Assembly (NCBI GenBank): GCA_052389755.1
Contig: JBQTHP010000004.1
Location: forward strand, 1 to 21,540
DNA: 21,540 nucleotides
Direction of reading: 5' to 3'
Source: JBQTHP01 sp052389755
Lineage (GTDB): Bacteria > Pseudomonadota > Gammaproteobacteria > Steroidobacterales > Steroidobacteraceae
A program made the position numbers and the translations under genes. Below the pieces are notes generated by a model. That model did not search any database. It saw nothing but the letters and a program-made list of their open reading frames with translations, and was not told the origin of the DNA. How positions within the stretch are numbered: position 1 is the first letter of the stretch; each line of letters begins with the position of its first letter. Below, piece after piece: positions 1 through 9,000 of this stretch.

Positions 1-1859
1 AGCCGCTCGCGCACCGCGAACTCGATCATGCCCTGAGCCGGATGTCCGGTAATGTCGCCGGGCCCGCCGGAACCGTCGACCTTCCACGTCTTGAGACGAA
101 CGTTGATGGTGGCGGGCGCGGCAGTGCCGTTCGTGAGCCGGAGGGGATCGAGGGCTACGCCCGAAACACTGCCGATGCCCCGCACGGTGAGCTTCCAGAT
201 GCCCGGGCGCGCCGGCGCGGATGCCGCGATCGATGGACCGAGCAGTGGTAATGAAATCGCCGAGCCGTAGCGCGTGCCCGCCGGGTCGATCAGCACGACC
301 GCAACGGTGTTGTTGTTGACGAATGCACTTGCCGCGACGCGCGCCTCGTCGGCCGAGACCGGGAATTCGATCGTCTGGGTGGTACCAACCGGTGTGAAAG
401 CGATCGGATGGACTTCGTTGCGCAGCACGCTGATGCGCGACACGCTGTTGAACGTGCGGAGCATGTTGACCGTGCGGCCAAAGTCCGTGCGCACTTCCGC
501 GGCGCGCGCCACGGCGGCGTAAGCATTCGCGTAACCGGCGCCGGTCTCCCACGGTTCCTCGCCCGGCACGTTTGTGGCCGTCTCCTGCAGGATCCGCTTG
601 ACGTCGCGCCAGTCGAGCTGCGGATTCGCCTCGAGCATCAGCGCGACGATGCCGGAGAGGTGCGGCGCGGCCATCGACGTGCCGCTGAGCGACGTATAGA
701 AAGGTCGGAACGCGGGGGCGATGGTTTCGTCGGCAATGTCGGTCCAGGTGTCACCCGTCGAGGCCCGTACGGAGATGACGTTCACGCCGGGCGTGGTCAC
801 CGTCGGTCGGTCCTCCCACTCGAACGTCTCTCCGTCGATGACCACTGTGCCGCGCTTGCCCTCCAATCCGCGTGAGGAGAAGTTCGCGAGATTGCCGAAC
901 TTGTTGCCGGCCGCGGCGAGCGCGACCCACGGCGCCTTCTTGAAGTTGCCCGTGATCGTGCTCTCGCCCGAGCCGGAATTACCGGCCGAGAAGACGATGA
1001 CGATGCCGCGATCCGCGAGTCTCTTGGTGGCGATGTTGGTGGGATGATTCGGATCGAAGTCCGTGCCGACGTCGCTGCTCGCGCCGAAGGAGTTCGAGAC
1101 GACGCGGATGTTGTGCTTCACCTGATGCACGAGCGCGTAGTCGAAGCCGCCCAGCGAGTCCAGAATGAAGATCACGGCGCCCGAGCCGTAGCCGATCAGG
1201 TCGGCTCCGGGCGCGACACCCTCGTACAGGCCGCCGGACCGCGCGCCCGTTGCGCCGACGATGCCCGCGACGTGCGTGCCGTGACCGCTGCCGATATCTG
1301 TGTTCGCTACACCCTCGGTGTAGGTAATCGGCAGCAGGTCGTCCCACGCACGAAGGTTGGTCTGTCCAGCCACGTTCTGCACGACGTGCGAGGGGTACTG
1401 GACATCGGAGTGCGTGCCGTCTATCCCTGAGTCGTTGATCAGCACGCCGACGCCTTTGCCGCTGTAGGGCAGGCCGGTCGCGGCGCGCAGATTCCGGTCC
1501 GTACGCATGCGATCGACGCCGGTGATCTCCGTGCTGCCGTCGTTCTCGTATTCGAGCTCCTCGTTCAGCCAGACCGAGCGCACGTCGGCGCGCGCCGCGA
1601 TGCTCGCGATCTGTGCCGGTGTCGCGAGCGCACCGGCGATCGGAAGCCTCTGGAAGTAGAAGCCCTTCACGCCGATGGCGCGGAGCGAGCTCGCCTGAGC
1701 GGCATTCAAGGGCCCATCGCCGTGAAAGGACACGATCACTTCGAGCCGATCCGTGGGGCTCGCGCCGCTCAGCGCGTTCTCGAGAGTGGTGCCTATTTGC
1801 GCGCCCAGCGCTGTTGAACAGAAAAGATAGAGACAGGCAGCAACGAGGCGAATGCGCAT
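1..1859 (-). CDS. Exported subtilisin-family (S8) serine protease, C-terminus beyond window
   Basis: Secreted endopeptidase of the subtilase family. It starts at the ATG 1859-1857, preceded by AGGGAGA at good spacing, and reads open to the window edge (about 619 codons seen, 3' end missing). Residues 1-20 form a signal peptide (charged MRIR, hydrophobic core, ALGAQ cleavage region). About residues 30-100 look like an I9-type propeptide. The catalytic triad is visible: Asp143 in NDSGIDG, His193 in GHGTHVAG, Ser395 in SGTSMAAPH; an SAGN motif supplies the oxyanion-hole Asn. After about residue 430 comes a beta-rich C-terminal region, and the last visible residues (GDITGHPAQGMIEFAVRERL) resemble the start of an S-layer-homology-like repeat, which is a weak inference. 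The upstream region on its own strand holds a pair of palindromes that could be an operator. Substrate unknown; the family call is firm. Confidence 0.95.
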   Translation of the reverse strand, partial: MRIRLVAACLYLFCSTALGAQIGTTLENALSGASPTDRLEVIVSFHGDGPLNAAQASSLRAIGVKGFYFQRLPIAGALATPAQIASIAARADVRSVWLNEELEYENDGSTEITGVDRMRTDRNLRAATGLPYSGKGVGVLINDSGIDGTHSDVQYPSHVVQNVAGQTNLRAWDDLLPITYTEGVANTDIGSGHGTHVAGIVGATGARSGGLYEGVAPGADLIGYGSGAVIFILDSLGGFDYALVHQVKHNIRVVSNSFGASSDVGTDFDPNHPTNIATKRLADRGIVIVFSAGNSGSGESTITGNFKKAPWVALAAAGNKFGNLANFSSRGLEGKRGTVVIDGETFEWEDRPTVTTPGVNVISVRASTGDTWTDIADETIAPAFRPFYTSLSGTSMAAPHLSGIVALMLEANPQLDWRDVKRILQETATNVPGEEPWETGAGYANAYAAVARAAEVRTDFGRTVNMLRTFNSVSRISVLRNEVHPIAFTPVGTTQTIEFPVSADEARVAASAFVNNNTVAVVLIDPAGTRYGSAISLPLLGPSIAASAPARPGIWKLTVRGIGSVSGVALDPLRLTNGTAAPATINVRLKTWKVDGSGGPGDITGHPAQGMIEFAVRER

Positions 1860-1883
1860 CCGCGTCTCCCTAAAGCATGTTGA

Positions 1884-2150
1884 GGATCTACGTGGTTCCC
1901 AACCGTCGCAGACCTGGGCGGTGCCGGGTACGCGGGACTTCCCTCACGCGGAGCAGGGATTTCCCCTCAGTACCTCGTCGTCGACGATCCTGCCGGTGAA
2001 GGCGGTGGTAGCGGTGGCGGCGGAGCGGGCGTCGCCTGCGCGAATGGCAAGTTGAAGGAAGAGCTGCCTGGCACGCTCCGGGCCGGTCACCGCGTCAGCG
2101 GCTCACCGACCAAGGACGTCGAGTTCGTCATCAAGAGCAAGCAGGAATGA
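1884..2150 (+). pseudogene. Possible 3' remnant of a lost gene in the 1860-2271 gap
   Basis: This frame is open from just after a TGA at 1881 to a TGA at 2148-2150. It has no ATG, GTG or TTG in its first half. The encoded end looks protein-like: a Gly/Ser-rich linker around 2000-2030, then a charged stretch ending VEFVIKSKQE. I recognise no family. It could be the tail of a gene whose 5' part was lost, or chance in GC-rich DNA; the candidate operator overlaps it. The rest of 1860-2271 shows nothing else I can support apart from the S8 protease leader. Confidence 0.2.
1934..1965. promoter_or_regulatory. Two GGGAnnTCCC palindromes, candidate operator upstream of the S8 protease
   Basis: GGGACTTCCC lies at 1934-1943 and GGGATTTCCC at 1956-1965. 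Both fit the perfect-arm palindrome GGGA-NN-TCCC, and their centres are 22 bp apart, about two helical turns, so dimers on both sites would sit on the same DNA face. They lie 75-107 bp upstream of the minus-strand protease start at 1859. No binding protein can be named. The pairing and phasing are seen in the sequence; a regulatory role is inference. Confidence 0.35.
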
Positions 2151-2271
2151 GCTGCGAAAGGTGATGGAGTACCGCCGGAAGAGGGTGCCGTTGCCCGAAT
2201 AACTCGGACTGTTTCACACGACTCGCCTGACGTACGGCACGCCGGCATTCGCCTCGGTAGTATTGCCGACT

Positions 2272-3015
2272 GTGACGAAGTACCGAATCTGCGGATTGGT
2301 GCTGCTCCTTCTCACGACCGCCTGCGGCGGCGGACGGGGCGTATCCAAAGATGCGCCGGCGCACGCGCAGGTGGAGCTCGATGCGGCAACGGCACGAACG
2401 CCGCAACCTCAGGCACCCGCCGCTCGCGAAGCACTGCTCGAGCAGCGCATCGCGCGCTTGGAGCTGCAGCTGCTGGAAAAGGAAGCACAGGTCGAAGAGC
2501 TGCAGGTTCGCCTCGACGTCGCGCGGCAGGAAGTCGTGCGTAACATGGCCAAACTGCAGTCTCTCGCGACGCGCGCCGAAGCAGCGTCCGGCCTCGCCGA
2601 GGCGGAGATCGCGCTCCAGTCGTTGCGCAGCACCGCAGGGACCAAAGGAGTCCCCGAAGTTGCGCAGCTCATGCAGCTCTCGACTGCGGAATTCGACAAG
2701 CGCAACTATGCCGGCGCGCTCTATCTCGCGAGCCAGGCGAAAAGCGCCGCCGTGGCAGCGCGGGGGCAGCTCGCGAGCGTGGAGCGCGGATCGCTGCGCG
2801 CTGGCGAGACAGCATTCGCGCTTCCGCTACGGCTGCGGACGACGGGTAACGCCAACGTGCGGAGCGGGCCGGGAAGCGGTTTCGACGTCGCTTTCACGCT
2901 CCGTGCGGGCGCGCCGATGACCGGCTATTCGTACGCGGAACAATGGGTACGCATTACGGACGAGGCAGGGCGGAGCGGCTGGATCTACGACGGCCTCATC
3001 GGCCGGCGACCCTGA
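2272..3015 (+). CDS. Coiled-coil lipoprotein with C-terminal bacterial SH3 domain
   Basis: Predicted envelope lipoprotein of 247 aa. The GTG at 2272 gives a compact signal (MTKYR, then a run of Leu) ending in LLTTAC, with Cys18 as likely lipidated residue; Thr at -3 makes this a relaxed lipobox. A TTG at 2263 would add three residues; neither start has a strong ribosome site. About residues 55-120 are a heptad-rich coiled coil (Leu/Glu/Arg-rich). About 184-245 form an SH3b domain with the typical NVRSGPGSGF motif and a final SGWIYDGLIG strand. SH3b domains usually bind peptidoglycan or peptides, so a cell-wall-associated role is likely. Its last 20 bp overlap the convergent diguanylate cyclase gene. 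Exact function unknown. Confidence 0.8.
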   Translation: MTKYRICGLVLLLLTTACGGGRGVSKDAPAHAQVELDAATARTPQPQAPAAREALLEQRIARLELQLLEKEAQVEELQVRLDVARQEVVRNMAKLQSLATRAEAASGLAEAEIALQSLRSTAGTKGVPEVAQLMQLSTAEFDKRNYAGALYLASQAKSAAVAARGQLASVERGSLRAGETAFALPLRLRTTGNANVRSGPGSGFDVAFTLRAGAPMTGYSYAEQWVRITDEAGRSGWIYDGLIGRRP

Positions 3016-4672
3016 CGGGCCCGGAAAACGCCGCAACGACTACCTGATCGCGGCCTTCGCGTTTCGCCTGGTACAGCACCGCGTCCGCTGCGGAGATCAC
3101 CGATTCGCCCGTGTCGCCGTGCGCCGGGAATTCGGCGACTCCGAAGCTCAGTGTGACGGCACCGGCCTGCAGAGGCTCCTTCGCGAGACGTTCCCGGACC
3201 CGTTGGGCGACGTCGGCGGCGCCGCCTGCGTCGGTCTCCGGCATCAGAACGAAGAACTCCTCACCGCCGTAGCGCGCGACGAAGTCCACGTCCCGACTGG
3301 CCTCCTGCAGAATCGAGGCGACTCGCTTCAGCACCGCGTCCCCCGCCGGATGGCCGTTCGCGTCGTTGTACTTCTTGAAGTGATCCACGTCGCCCATCAG
3401 CACGGCGAACGTGTGCTTCAGGCGCCGCGACCGGCGCACCTCGTTTTCCAGCACTTCCCTCATCCTGCGGCGATTGTAGAGCCCGGTGAGATGGTCGGTG
3501 ACCGACAGCCGCTCGAGCTCCCGCTGGCTCGTGCGCAGGTGTGCGACCATGTTGTTGAAGACCTTGGTGAGATAGCCCACCTCGCCGCCTGTCGCGACAG
3601 GAAGATCCACATCCAGGTCGCCGGCGGCTACGTTCGCGGCACCCCTGGTGAGCCGGTCGAGCGGCCGCACGATGAAAAGGCCGAGGGCGTAGCCGAGTGC
3701 GCCAGCCACGGCCAGCATGGCGGTCACGATCAGCAGCGTGACATCGCGGAGGCGGGCGAGCTCGAGAAACACTTCCACGGTCGGGATTTCCGCGACCACG
3801 ATCCAGTTCAGTCCAGGTACCCGCCGAACGCTGCCGACGACCTGCTCGCCCGTGACGTTCGTGAACTCGACGGGCTGCTCGTCGCGAGCGAGATGCGACC
3901 GGGCAGCGGCCGTCGGGTAGCGCAACGCCATCAGGGCCGCCGAGCTTTCGCGTGAGCTGACGATGGGGCTGCCGTCTTCCGTCATCAGATACACCTGACC
4001 GGCGTCGCCAGGCGCGAAACGCTTCAATGTTTCCGCGACCGTCCGCAGGTTCATCTTCGCGGTGAGCGCGCCGAGGAATGGGTCGCCGGCGACCGCGATC
4101 GGCACCGCGATGAGCATCTCGGGGTGGTTGGTCGTGCGGTCCCAGAACGGCGCGCCGATCACGAGATCGCCGCCGCGCACCTGCGCCAGCCAGTCGCGCG
4201 GGAGAACGGGCGCGCGCAGCTGCTCGCCGCTCGATGCGACGACGTGCCCTTTTGGATCCAGGATCAGCAGCTCTTCGTAGTCCGCGAACCGCTCGCTCAC
4301 CGACTTTAGGTAATCGCTCAGGCGCTGATACGCACGGCCGGATCGCACGGACTGGCCGGCGACTCGCGGAATGCGCTCGAGATTCTCGGTGACCTCGTAC
4401 GAGCTTGCGAACACGCGCAGATCGTAGCGCCGCTCCTTGATCCAGAGGTCGAGCTCGCGGGCGGTCTGCGTGCTCGCACTCAGGAGCTCCTCGGAGGCTT
4501 TCGCCGTGAGTGAGCGCTTGTTCTCCGCATAGGAGATCCACGCCGTGGTGAGCGACGGCAGCAACGTCGCGGCGACCGCGAACATCAGGATCTTGCTTCT
4601 GATGCTGTCGGGTCGCATGACGCCGAGGCGCTGCGTGATCGTTTGTTCCGTGGAGCTCAAGGACGCTCTCAC
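2996..4672 (-). CDS. Membrane diguanylate cyclase: Cache sensor, HAMP, GGDEF
   Basis: Makes cyclic di-GMP from two GTP in response to a periplasmic signal. In the 558-aa reading from the GTG at 4672, residues 27-46 are TM1, about 55-305 a periplasmic double-Cache-like sensor, about 311-334 TM2, about 335-390 HAMP, and 391-545 the GGDEF domain. The catalytic signature is intact as GGEEF at 469-473, within ARYGGEEF. The inhibitory site RxxD is present at 460-463 (RDVD), at the spacing of the PleD I-site, so feedback inhibition by c-di-GMP is expected. An ATG at 4618 (residue 19) starts just before TM1 and may be the true start; no clear ribosome site decides it. It is monocistronic and convergent with the SH3 lipoprotein gene. 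The 283 bp upstream (4673-4955) hold no gene. Confidence 0.93.
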   Translation of the reverse strand: MRASLSSTEQTITQRLGVMRPDSIRSKILMFAVAATLLPSLTTAWISYAENKRSLTAKASEELLSASTQTARELDLWIKERRYDLRVFASSYEVTENLERIPRVAGQSVRSGRAYQRLSDYLKSVSERFADYEELLILDPKGHVVASSGEQLRAPVLPRDWLAQVRGGDLVIGAPFWDRTTNHPEMLIAVPIAVAGDPFLGALTAKMNLRTVAETLKRFAPGDAGQVYLMTEDGSPIVSSRESSAALMALRYPTAAARSHLARDEQPVEFTNVTGEQVVGSVRRVPGLNWIVVAEIPTVEVFLELARLRDVTLLIVTAMLAVAGALGYALGLFIVRPLDRLTRGAANVAAGDLDVDLPVATGGEVGYLTKVFNNMVAHLRTSQRELERLSVTDHLTGLYNRRRMREVLENEVRRSRRLKHTFAVLMGDVDHFKKYNDANGHPAGDAVLKRVASILQEASRDVDFVARYGGEEFFVLMPETDAGGAADVAQRVRERLAKEPLQAGAVTLSFGVAEFPAHGDTGESVISAADAVLYQAKREGRDQVVVAAFSGPVRVAGR

Positions 4673-4915
4673 CGCATATCAGGGCGATCCAGGCTCGGCA
4701 CACTACCGAAAGGCGACCCCGTTCACCGTGCGGACGGTCACGCGGGGCAGGCAGGAACGTGACCGGCATCACGGATGATCCTTACGGCTGCGTTCGTGCC
4801 CAGGCTCGCGAATCGCCGGCGATTGCTGCTACGGTTCGCCCCGCCCGCGCAGACGTGCGTGGGAAAAAGCAGAGGCCGGCGTCGCATCGACCGGCACGGG
4901 ACGGGGGCTTCGGTA

Positions 4916-4956
4916 ACAAGGAAAACAAGGTGCGGCCGTGCCTTCGGCGGCCGCAC
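4916..4956 (-). terminator. Intrinsic terminator after the metallopeptidase-like gene
   Basis: A perfect 9-bp stem, GTGCGGCCG at 4930-4938 pairing with CGGCCGCAC at 4948-4956, encloses a 9-nt loop. Read on the minus strand it is followed by the T-rich tail CTTGTTTTCCTTGTT. It abuts the TAG stop (4958-4956) of the minus-strand gene. On the plus strand the following bases are only weakly T-rich, so the minus orientation is favoured. Confidence 0.75.
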
Positions 4957-5972
4957 TACTTTCCCTCACCGTTTCCGTGAAAGCTCGTCGATGAGCACTG
5001 TTCCGAGAGCCATGCGAACCAGCGCGGATTTCCGGCATCGAACGGGCCAATCGACTCGCGGATCTTCCTGCGTAGCTGCGCGGTGAGCACTGCACCTGCG
5101 GCGTAATTGACCATGTAGCCCGGGGCATCGACGAGCTGCGCGCGAACCGCCCACCACGACCACTCAGGGTGCGGCGCGATGCTCAGGTAACGCTGCGTGA
5201 TCGCGGTCCAGGCCGCGTTCGGATCCGCGGCGGGATCGCGCAGCATGCGCAACTCGAACAGGCCCCAGGCCACGTCGAGCATGACGAGCGCGTACTGCTC
5301 TCGCAGCGAGTCGGAACGAGACACGGCACGCCCGAGATAGGTCCGTTGCCAGGCCGGATCGAACACGGACCACGACGGCACGTCCGCGAACGCCTCCATG
5401 AATAATGTGTCGGGCCAGAAGAAGGCCGGACGAGCCCGGATCGCCGCGATGTGTACGGCGTGGCCGAAGCATGCGTAGAGGGATGCTTTCAGAGCACCGA
5501 GATCGCTCCCCGCATGTCGCGCGTCCCGGCACTTTCCATCGGGTGTCATCGACGCGCCGGCCAGCTCCTCGAACGTCGCGCGCATCGACTGGACGGCGCG
5601 TACCTGCTGCACAGCAAGCCCCTCGAGGCGCAGGGCGCGAAGACGTGAGGTGAGCTCGCGGCGCTTCTGCTCGCGGAGTCGCAGCCAGTACGACCGGCCC
5701 TTCCCGTCGATCTCTCGAAGCGTACCCGCGTCGATCGTCTCGACCGCGCCGTGCGCATCCAGAAAGTCCGCGAAGCACTGCTCCGTGGCGAGAAGCGGTC
5801 CGGTCTCCGCGCTCGCCGCACAAGACATCAGCAGGAGGAGGGCGCCGGCGATGAGACGCGGCGTTACGAGCGGCCGCCTCGACCGGACTGGGTGGTTTCG
5901 CCCGTCTCGGTCTAGGGGCTCTCCCGGATGGTTGACCGCCTCGGCCGTGCGCAGACTTCCGATCAACGGCAT
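4956..5972 (-). CDS. Exported metallopeptidase-like protein with altered zinc motif
   Basis: About 338 aa from the ATG at 5972. The start is uncertain: GAGGAG directly abuts this ATG and is better spaced (6 nt) for a TTG two codons later, and no ATG, GTG or TTG occurs again until the hydrophobic core itself. A signal segment, RLIAGALLLLMSCAASAE, follows about 40 N-terminal residues that include SRRPLV, which resembles a Tat motif. The C-terminal half recalls HExxH gluzincin-type peptidases, as I remember the M2/M3-like group: CFGHAVHIAAI, an FMEAFAD segment with Glu193, SWWAVRAQLVDAPGYMVNYA. Where HExxH is expected the sequence reads A167-C168-F-G-H171, so the first His and the catalytic Glu are missing. 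It is probably inactive as a zinc protease if the assignment is right. It is divergent from the M4 protease, with starts 31 bp apart. Confidence 0.6.
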   Translation of the reverse strand: MPLIGSLRTAEAVNHPGEPLDRDGRNHPVRSRRPLVTPRLIAGALLLLMSCAASAETGPLLATEQCFADFLDAHGAVETIDAGTLREIDGKGRSYWLRLREQKRRELTSRLRALRLEGLAVQQVRAVQSMRATFEELAGASMTPDGKCRDARHAGSDLGALKASLYACFGHAVHIAAIRARPAFFWPDTLFMEAFADVPSWSVFDPAWQRTYLGRAVSRSDSLREQYALVMLDVAWGLFELRMLRDPAADPNAAWTAITQRYLSIAPHPEWSWWAVRAQLVDAPGYMVNYAAGAVLTAQLRRKIRESIGPFDAGNPRWFAWLSEQCSSTSFHGNGEGK

Positions 5973-6003
5973 CTCCTCGCCGATCCCCGGGGATGGGAAG
6001 ATC

Positions 6004-9000
6004 ATGAAAGCTACCCGAACGGTACGTACGCCGCTCATCGTCGTGAGCGTTGCGGTGAGCGCGGCTGTCCTCGTGATGCTCGCCCTCGCCGAGAGGTCAG
6101 CGGACACCGCGGATACCCGCGCGCCGGCTCTCACGGCTGCGGAGGACGATCAGTCGCTACGGCTGTCGGCCGCGGCGCGCACGCAGGCCGCCGCGCCGGC
6201 GAGCTCGCTCCCGGCGATCGCAGCGCTGCGCCAGGAAGCGTACGGCGAAGTCCTGATCACCGAGGATCGCAGCACCACAAGCAAGAGCGTCGTGCGCGTC
6301 GCGTACGGCGGGGATCTTCATCCGTTGGCGCGCAACGGCATTGCGCCGGCCGATAAGGTCGCGGCGTTCCTCGCCAGACACGGCGCGGTCTTCGGCATCG
6401 AGAACGCTGCGCGTCAGCTGAAACTGCTCGACACCCGCAAGGATCAGTACGGCAGCACGCGCGTGTCCTATCAACAGATGCACGAGGGCGTGCCCGTATT
6501 CGCAGCGATTCTCCGCGGCCACGTCGCGGAAGACGGCCGTCTCACCGCCGTCAACGGCAAGTTCGTTCCGCAAGTGGACGTGCCAACGCGACCGCGCATC
6601 GAGCGCGAGGCTGCATCGAAGGCGGCCACGACGACGGTGGGCGGTCAGCAGCCTTCAGCGCGCAAGGACGTCGATCTCACGGTGAAGTCCGCTGCACTCA
6701 TGGTCTATCGAACCAACCTGACCCGCGGCGCGCCCGGTGAAAATCGGCTCGTCTACGAGATTCAGGTCTCGGATGACCACAGCGTGCGCGAGTTCGTGTA
6801 CGTGGATGCCCAGACGGGGAAGGTCGTCGACCAGGTCACGGGCATACACGGCCTGAAGAAACGCCGCGTCTACGAGGCGAAATTCGATCCCAACAACCCG
6901 GGTGTGCCGCCGCCGCTCTGGCGCGAAGGCGACTTGCGGCCGGCGATCGATCCGGCCCACGAGGATGAGGTCGCGAGCACCGGTCAGAGCTACAACCTGT
7001 TCTTCAATCTGAGCGGCGGTACCAGGCGCTCGTGGGACGGCGCCGATGCGTGGATGATCACGGTCAACAACGATCCGACGATCGTCTGTCCGAATGCCAA
7101 CTGGAACGGCACGTCGACGAACTACTGCTCGGGTACTTCGGCCGACGACGTGGTCGCGCACGAGTGGACGCACGCGTACACGCAGGAGACGAGCGGCCTC
7201 ATCTATCAGTGGCAGTCGGGCGCGCTCAACGAGTCGTACTCGGACATCTTTGGCGAGACGGTGGACCAGATCAACAATCGTGAGGGAGTGGAGGGTACAG
7301 CGGCTGCCGGCAACGACGGTCCGCGTTCGCAGAACGACGCCGTGTGCTCCGAGTTCGCGAGCGAGCTGCCGACCGGCGACGACTCGCTCCGCTGGCTCAT
7401 GGGCGAGGATGCGTTCGCCTTCTCGCCTCTGCCGCCGATCGGCGATGCGGCGATCCGGGACATGTGGCGTCCGCGCTGCGCGGGCGGCCTTCTGTTCTTC
7501 GGCGATCCGGGGCACGTGGATTCGCCGCGCTACAGCTGTTCGGCCGGCGATGCGGGCGGCGTGCACACGAACTCCGGCGTGAACAACCGTGCGTATGCGT
7601 TGCTGGCCGACGGCGACACCGTCGAGCTGAAGGACGACGGCACGCCATTCGCGAGCCCGGTCACCGTCCGGGGCATCGGGCTCACGAAGGCCGCGCACAT
7701 CTTCTGGCGCGCGAACTCGGTCTACAACGGACCGGCTTCGAATTTCGCCGACAACGCCGATTCGCTCGTGATGGCGTGCACGGATCTCGTCGGCCGGAAC
7801 CTCACGAAACTCGTAACGAGCCGCGAAGACGGTGCCGGTCTCATGGGTATCAATGACGACACGGTCGATCCCACGCCGGAGCTCTCGGGCCAGGTCGTCA
7901 CGCCCGAGGATTGCGAACAGGTGGCGAACGCGATCGCCGCAGTGGAGATGCGCTTCGACGTCACGGAGAAATGCAACTTCGGCCCGCTGCTCGATCCGGC
8001 GCCGGCGCCGATGTGCGGAACAGGAACCGCGAACGGCTACTTCACCCAGAACTGGGAGTCGGGGACCTCCGAGGGCTGGACGGTCGGTCAAACGCCGGTC
8101 TCGAAGACCGTGCTCGATACGCGCCCCTGGTTCCTGCGATCCGGTGATCTGCCGGCGAACCCCGACGGCTCGCCGCGTCCGGGCAGTGCGATGTTCCAGG
8201 AGAATCGCCGGGACCTCGGCAACTGTTCGACCGACGATGAATCCGGCGTCCTGTTCCTCGAAAGCCCGCCCATTACCGTCGATGCGAATTCCGCGGGGCA
8301 TCTGGTGTTCGCGCACTACATGGCTACCGAAGTCGGATACGACGGCGGCAACGTGATGATCAGCATCAACGGCGGCGAGTACTCGGTCATTCCAAGCTCG
8401 GCATTCGTACACAACCCGTATACGGGCAATCTGAACGACGTCATCGACCAGAACACGAACCCGAAGGCTGGCGAGGAGGCATGGCACGGCGGCAACGAGA
8501 ACGAAGTGAGCGGTGACTGGGGCCAGTCGCAGATCGATCTCGCCGCCGCGGGTGTGCAGCCGGGCGATTCGGTTCAGCTGCGTTGGGATTTTGGCCAGGA
8601 CGGCTGCAACGGATCGGAAGGCTGGTACGTCGACGACATCGAGCTGTTCACATGCGAAGCTGTGCCGCCCGCTGAGGTGTGCAACCCGTATCCCGCCACG
8701 ATGCCTACGCCGCTCGGCTCGCCGATCGTGAGTCTCGCGGGCTCGACGACGACGGCGAACGTGACCGGCGAGACGGCTCCGGTGACGGACCTCAACATCT
8801 GCAACCTGCGAGGCTCGCACACCTACATGGGTGACCTGACATTCCGGCTGAAGAGCCCGTCGGGTACTTCGGTCATGCTCTTCGATGGCAGTGCCTGCGC
8901 GAGCGAGGACGGAATCGACGTCCAGTTCGACGATGGCGCGGCGAGCGTCATCGGCTGCAATGACTGGCTGAGCGGCGGCACGTTCAGGGCCCAACAGGCT

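Noticed and set aside
1852..2055. 67-codon plus-strand frame upstream of the S8 protease
   Set aside because: No ribosome site or recognisable protein, and it covers the protease leader; probably chance.
5650..6003. Upstream extension of the M4 protease frame
   Set aside because: It runs antisense through the metallopeptidase-like gene, while the ATG at 6004 gives a ribosome site and a signal segment.
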